From the NCBI GenBank assembly GCA_027622495.1, contig JAQBYL010000153.1, positions 1-8,939 of the forward strand: DNA of 8,939 bases, in the 5' to 3' direction. Source of the stretch: Pseudomonadota bacterium. GTDB taxonomy: Bacteria > Pseudomonadota > Gammaproteobacteria > Pseudomonadales > Azotimanducaceae. The position numbers and the translations under genes are program-made. Below, piece after piece: positions 5,882 through 8,939 of the stretch (the first letter of the stretch is position 1; the number at the start of each line of letters is the position of its first letter). Below the pieces are notes generated by a model. The model was not told the DNA's origin and did not search any database. It worked only from the letters and a program-made list of their open reading frames with translations.

Positions 5882-7573
5882 ATGGCCAAAGGGTCAGACC
5901 TGGATCGGGTTGCCTATATCGTTTTGCACGATATGCGTGGACCAGTGGTGTCGCTGGTGCTGGTTTATACGGTGGGGATCATCGGCATGGTGCTCATGCC
6001 CGGCCCGGTGGTCGATGGAGCCACCATGCACATGAGCATCTTTCACGCCTTCTATTTCATGGCCTATACCGCAACCACAACAGGCTTTGGTGAGTTGCCC
6101 CATGAATTCAGCGATGCTCAGCGGATGTGGACGATATTCTGTCTGTACATGAGTGTCATCGCCTGGATCTATGCCATCGGCGCGATCATCAGGCTGGTTC
6201 AGAATCCTTACTTCACACAAGCGCTCGCCCAACGGCGTTTTGCTGCGAATGTGCAACGTCTGCACGACCCGTTTGTTGTGGTCTGCGGTTTTGGTGATAC
6301 CGGCAGTCTGCTTGCGCGGGGGTTGAGTGATCACCGGATCAACGGTGTGATTATCGATTCGGATGTTGAACGAATCAAAGCCCTTGGTCTGCGCGACTAC
6401 GATGTCACCATGCCGGGGTTATGTGCCGACGCCAGTGTGCCGAAAAACCTGCAGGATGCGGGAATCGCGCGCCCCAACTGTATGGCCGTGGTGGTGTTCA
6501 CAGATGAGGCGCTCAGCTTGAAGATTGCCGTCATGACGCGCCTGCTCAACCCGGCAGCGAAAGTAATCTGTCGCTCAACCACCCGTGAGCACGATGAAGA
6601 ACTGCGCGCTCTCGGGGCGGTGAGCATTGCCGATCCATTTGAATCGTTTGCCCGCGAACTGTCGCTGGTATGGCACGCACCGGTGCAGCATGCGCTGGAG
6701 GATTGGCTTGTCGGCGCGCGGGGCGCATCGATGGCACAGCCGATCAAATGTCCGGAAGGCCGCTGGGTGTTGTGTGGTTATGGTCGGATGGGGCAGTGGT
6801 TATATGGGTCGATGCAGCCGCTGGGGATGACGCCGATGGTGATCGATCCGGGGCTGACTCAAACGCATGACCTGGATGCGATGATTGTGGGCCTCGCCAC
6901 CAGGCGGAATCTGGAAGCTGCTGGAACCAGTGAATCTGTCGGTGTCATCGCCGCAACTGATTCCGACACCGACAACCTGGCCATCCTGCTGTCGGCGCGC
7001 AACCTCAATCCGGACGCGTTTCTGGTGGTGCGTCAGAACCATCACGAGAATGAGGTCGCCTTTCAGGCGGCCAGTGCAGATCTGATCATGCAACCCTCGC
7101 TCGTGTGCGCGCGGCGTATTCTGCTGAGCCTGATCTCACCGCTGGTTCAACCTTTTCTGGACGCGCTCGAGAAAAACCCACAGGTTATGGTGGAGAAGAC
7201 CTATCCACGCCTTGCCGAAGTTTTTGACGACCAACCCCCTCGTTTGTGGACCGTGGATATTGATTCGCAGAGTGCACCTGCTGTAATTGACTGTGTAGCA
7301 CCGGTTGAATTGGGTACGCTCCTGCGTCATCCATCCAATCGCGATCGGCGTGTCGCGTGTGTACCATTGATGATCGATCGCAGTGGACGACGCCTGCTGA
7401 TGCCCGATGATGAGCTGGTTATAGAAGCGGGTGATCGGTTGCTGATGTGCGGTATCAATGGTGCGCAAGCGGATCTGGAGGCGACGTTGACCAGTGCATA
7501 CACGTTGCCATATCTCATGACCGGTCTGGAGCCACGGCGCAGTCGCGTGTTGCAATCGTTGGGTTTGAGTTAA
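5882..7573 (+). CDS. Two-transmembrane potassium channel with tandem RCK (TrkA-N) domains
   Basis: This is a 563-residue protein from ATG 5882, placed seven bases after AGAGGA (5869-5874). An open frame upstream lacks family character and overlaps the previous gene. It has one membrane helix at 22-40 and a pore helix at 51-64. The selectivity filter is TTTGFGE (65-71), a variant of TVGYGD, and the inner helix lies at 82-106. Two Rossmann-type RCK domains follow. The first carries GFGDTG (136-141) with an acidic strand end VIIDSD (156-161). The second carries GYGRMG (299-304) with VID (320-322). A TrkA-C-like portion follows at 475-524. The layout resembles MthK-like ligand-gated channels, except that both RCK units are in one chain, so a tetramer would hold eight. 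Ligands of RCK domains include nucleotides and divalent ions; which applies is unknown. It is the last gene of the 5026-7573 run and converges on ptsP. Confidence 0.9.
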   Translation: MAKGSDLDRVAYIVLHDMRGPVVSLVLVYTVGIIGMVLMPGPVVDGATMHMSIFHAFYFMAYTATTTGFGELPHEFSDAQRMWTIFCLYMSVIAWIYAIGAIIRLVQNPYFTQALAQRRFAANVQRLHDPFVVVCGFGDTGSLLARGLSDHRINGVIIDSDVERIKALGLRDYDVTMPGLCADASVPKNLQDAGIARPNCMAVVVFTDEALSLKIAVMTRLLNPAAKVICRSTTREHDEELRALGAVSIADPFESFARELSLVWHAPVQHALEDWLVGARGASMAQPIKCPEGRWVLCGYGRMGQWLYGSMQPLGMTPMVIDPGLTQTHDLDAMIVGLATRRNLEAAGTSESVGVIAATDSDTDNLAILLSARNLNPDAFLVVRQNHHENEVAFQAASADLIMQPSLVCARRILLSLISPLVQPFLDALEKNPQVMVEKTYPRLAEVFDDQPPRLWTVDIDSQSAPAVIDCVAPVELGTLLRHPSNRDRRVACVPLMIDRSGRRLLMPDDELVIEAGDRLLMCGINGAQADLEATLTSAYTLPYLMTGLEPRRSRVLQSLGLS

Positions 7574-7585
7574 GACACCAGCACT

Positions 7586-8939
7586 TTAACCAGACCCCAC
7601 TTCGCTGGGCTCTGGCGATGCGCCTCGATATATCAGGTGATCGAGACCCGCATCGACGAGTGTTGCGTGCACGCGCTGGCGGATATCCTGCGGATCATCC
7701 ATGGTCAGAACGTCGGTCAGGCAGATTTGTGCCTCCTCCACCGTTAGTCCTCTCGTGAGTGCCTTGATACGCGGAATACTGAATGCGTTCATGCTGAGTG
7801 CCGGGAAGCGCATGCCGATCAGCAGCACCGCAGCATAAGGATCGGCGGCCATCTCACCGCACACACTCACCCGCAGCTGCAGTGTTTCTGCGGTCTTCGC
7901 AAGATCCGCCATGGTCTGGATCATCGCCGGGTGCAGGTGATCGTAAAGGGTAGATACGCGCGGGTTAGTTCGATCGACCGCAAGAAGATACTGGGTGAGG
8001 TCGTTTGTTCCGATGGAGATGAAGTCGATCCACTCTTTCTGACCACGCAACAGCGGTATGACACCCGGCACTTCAACCATGATCCCCAGATCAGGCCGTG
8101 TTACCGGTTCCCCTTCGGCTTGCAGGCGGGTGACCACCGAGTCGAGCACGGCAGCAACTTCGCGCGTTTCTGCATTCGATGTAATCATCGGGAGCATTAT
8201 CTGCAGGTTACCCAGACCGATGTCCGCCTTCAGCATGGCGCGTAATTGCGTGACCAGGACCGCGCGGTTGTCCAGCGAAAAACGGATGCCGCGCCAGCCG
8301 AGAGCCGGGTTGTTTTCTTTGATGTTCATGTAGGGCAGTTGTTTGTCACTGCCGATATCCAGGGTGCGCATGGTCACCGGCCGCGGATGGTAGGCGGTGA
8401 GAATGGTGTGATACACCTGATACTGTTCGCTTTCTGTGGGGAACGCTTCGTGCGCCAGAAATGGGATTTCTGATCGGTACAGGCCGATTCCTTCTGCGCC
8501 CCGTTTGATGCCGGGGCTCACGTCTGCGAGTAAGCCGGTGTTGGCGAACAGTTGAACGCGAAAGCCGTCTTTGGTTACTGCCGGCAGGTCTTTGTCGGCC
8601 AGAAGAGACTCATCGAATGAACGTGCCGCTTCAACAATGGTTGCGTAGGCACTCTGTGTTGATTGACTGGGTGAAAGAACCACAATGCCGAGGTCGCCAT
8701 CCACAATGACGGCATCTTCGTTTTTAATGTGGTCAATGGGACCGGTCGCCACCACCGCGGGTATGCCCAGCGCGCGGGCAAGAACTGCACTGTGCGATAG
8801 TGCAGAACCCTGCAGGCACACGATTGCGACGAGTTGGGTCGGATCGAAACGGGCGATGTCGCTGACGCTGACGTCTTCGCCCAGCAGCACCAGATGTTGA
8901 TCATCGCTGGTCTGATCGGTGGTCTGGCCCAGAACAGCT
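7586..8939 (-). CDS. ptsP: Phosphoenolpyruvate-protein phosphotransferase PtsP (enzyme I of nitrogen PTS), C-terminal part
   Basis: The reverse frame is open from the right edge to the TAA at 7588-7586, giving about 451 residues. A GTG at 8890 is internal, because codons upstream stay open to the edge. The swivelling phosphohistidine domain shows GSALSHSAVLAR with the catalytic His at 8794-8792. The PEP-binding barrel follows: GIGLYRSE, the (D)IGSDKQLPY loop, NPALGWRGIR, GIMVEVPG, DFISIGTNDLTQYLLAVDR, and VSVCGEMA with the catalytic Cys at 7861-7859. The C-terminus (LSMNAFSIPRIKAL...VLTMDDPQDIRQ) is closer to PtsP than to PtsI of the sugar PTS. The N-terminal GAF domain expected of PtsP is outside the window. 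PtsP takes phosphate from PEP and passes it to NPr, linking nitrogen and carbon state to potassium and other processes. DIGSDK has Ser where Gly is usual. All catalytic residues visible are present. Confidence 0.9.
   Translation of the reverse strand, partial: AVLGQTTDQTSDDQHLVLLGEDVSVSDIARFDPTQLVAIVCLQGSALSHSAVLARALGIPAVVATGPIDHIKNEDAVIVDGDLGIVVLSPSQSTQSAYATIVEAARSFDESLLADKDLPAVTKDGFRVQLFANTGLLADVSPGIKRGAEGIGLYRSEIPFLAHEAFPTESEQYQVYHTILTAYHPRPVTMRTLDIGSDKQLPYMNIKENNPALGWRGIRFSLDNRAVLVTQLRAMLKADIGLGNLQIMLPMITSNAETREVAAVLDSVVTRLQAEGEPVTRPDLGIMVEVPGVIPLLRGQKEWIDFISIGTNDLTQYLLAVDRTNPRVSTLYDHLHPAMIQTMADLAKTAETLQLRVSVCGEMAADPYAAVLLIGMRFPALSMNAFSIPRIKALTRGLTVEEAQICLTDVLTMDDPQDIRQRVHATLVDAGLDHLIYRGASPEPSEVGSG
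7590..7615. terminator. Stem-loop between convergent channel and ptsP genes (weak terminator candidate)
   Basis: CCAGACCCCA (7590-7599) pairs with TGGGCTCTGG (7606-7615) except for one C-C mismatch, around a 6-base loop containing TTCG. It sits 16 bases past the channel stop and within the last ten codons of ptsP. There is no real T-tract on the plus side and only TTAAAG on the minus side. It would therefore be a poor intrinsic terminator. It could still stall or protect 3' ends of both converging transcripts. Confidence 0.3.

Overview
The window looks like part of the chromosome of a proteobacterium, most likely an uncultured or environmental gammaproteobacterium. The evidence is a PtsP-type PEP phosphotransferase, and a two-membrane-segment K+ channel preceded by a small DUF6394-like membrane protein, a pairing I recall from Pseudomonas-like genomes. 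Base composition looks evenly and moderately GC-rich. Coding density is very high, no gap exceeds about 110 bases, and I saw no tRNA, rRNA, IS element, phage gene or CRISPR array.

Layout. (1) Bases 1-95 (-) hold the first 31 codons of a TetR-type regulator running off the left edge. (2) Divergent from it, 198-815 (+) encodes a DUF1330-like domain held between two membrane segments. It is followed after 37 bases by a linalool dehydratase/isomerase-like gene (853-2350, +). That gene is not a simple open frame: an exact 16-bp tandem duplication shifts the frame, and farther on an in-frame UGA sits at the position of a catalytic cysteine of the family. (3) 2320-3426 (-) is a saccharopine/lysine-dehydrogenase-like oxidoreductase that converges on the previous gene and overlaps its end. 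(4) Divergent from it across a 78-base gap with a strong dyad, 3505-4194 (+) is a VIT1/CCC1-type iron/manganese transporter. (5) A same-strand run follows: a secreted protein of unknown function (4245-4988), a GNAT acetyltransferase (5026-5490), a DUF6394-like membrane protein (GTG start at 5487, 4-base overlap) and a 2TM K+ channel with two RCK domains (5882-7573). (6) 7586-8939 (-) is the C-terminal part of PtsP, converging on the channel gene and entering the window from the right.

How the genes may work together. The left block looks like a TetR-controlled catabolic pair, with a DUF1330-like protein and a dehydratase/isomerase acting on a terpenoid-like or related alcohol. The substrate is inference. 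The middle and right blocks concern metal and potassium homeostasis, with PtsP (nitrogen PTS) next to the channel.

The most interesting point is the UGA codon in the dehydratase-like gene. It falls nine residues after a conserved Cys, where the family has its second active-site Cys. It is followed by a 7-bp stem with a GGUAU loop whose G and U lie at the same distance from the UGA as G23/U24 of the E. coli fdhF SECIS, as I recall that element. Either this is a new selenoprotein family or it is a coincidence in a recently broken gene. The 16-bp frameshifting duplication upstream favours the second reading unless it is an assembly error or a variable locus.
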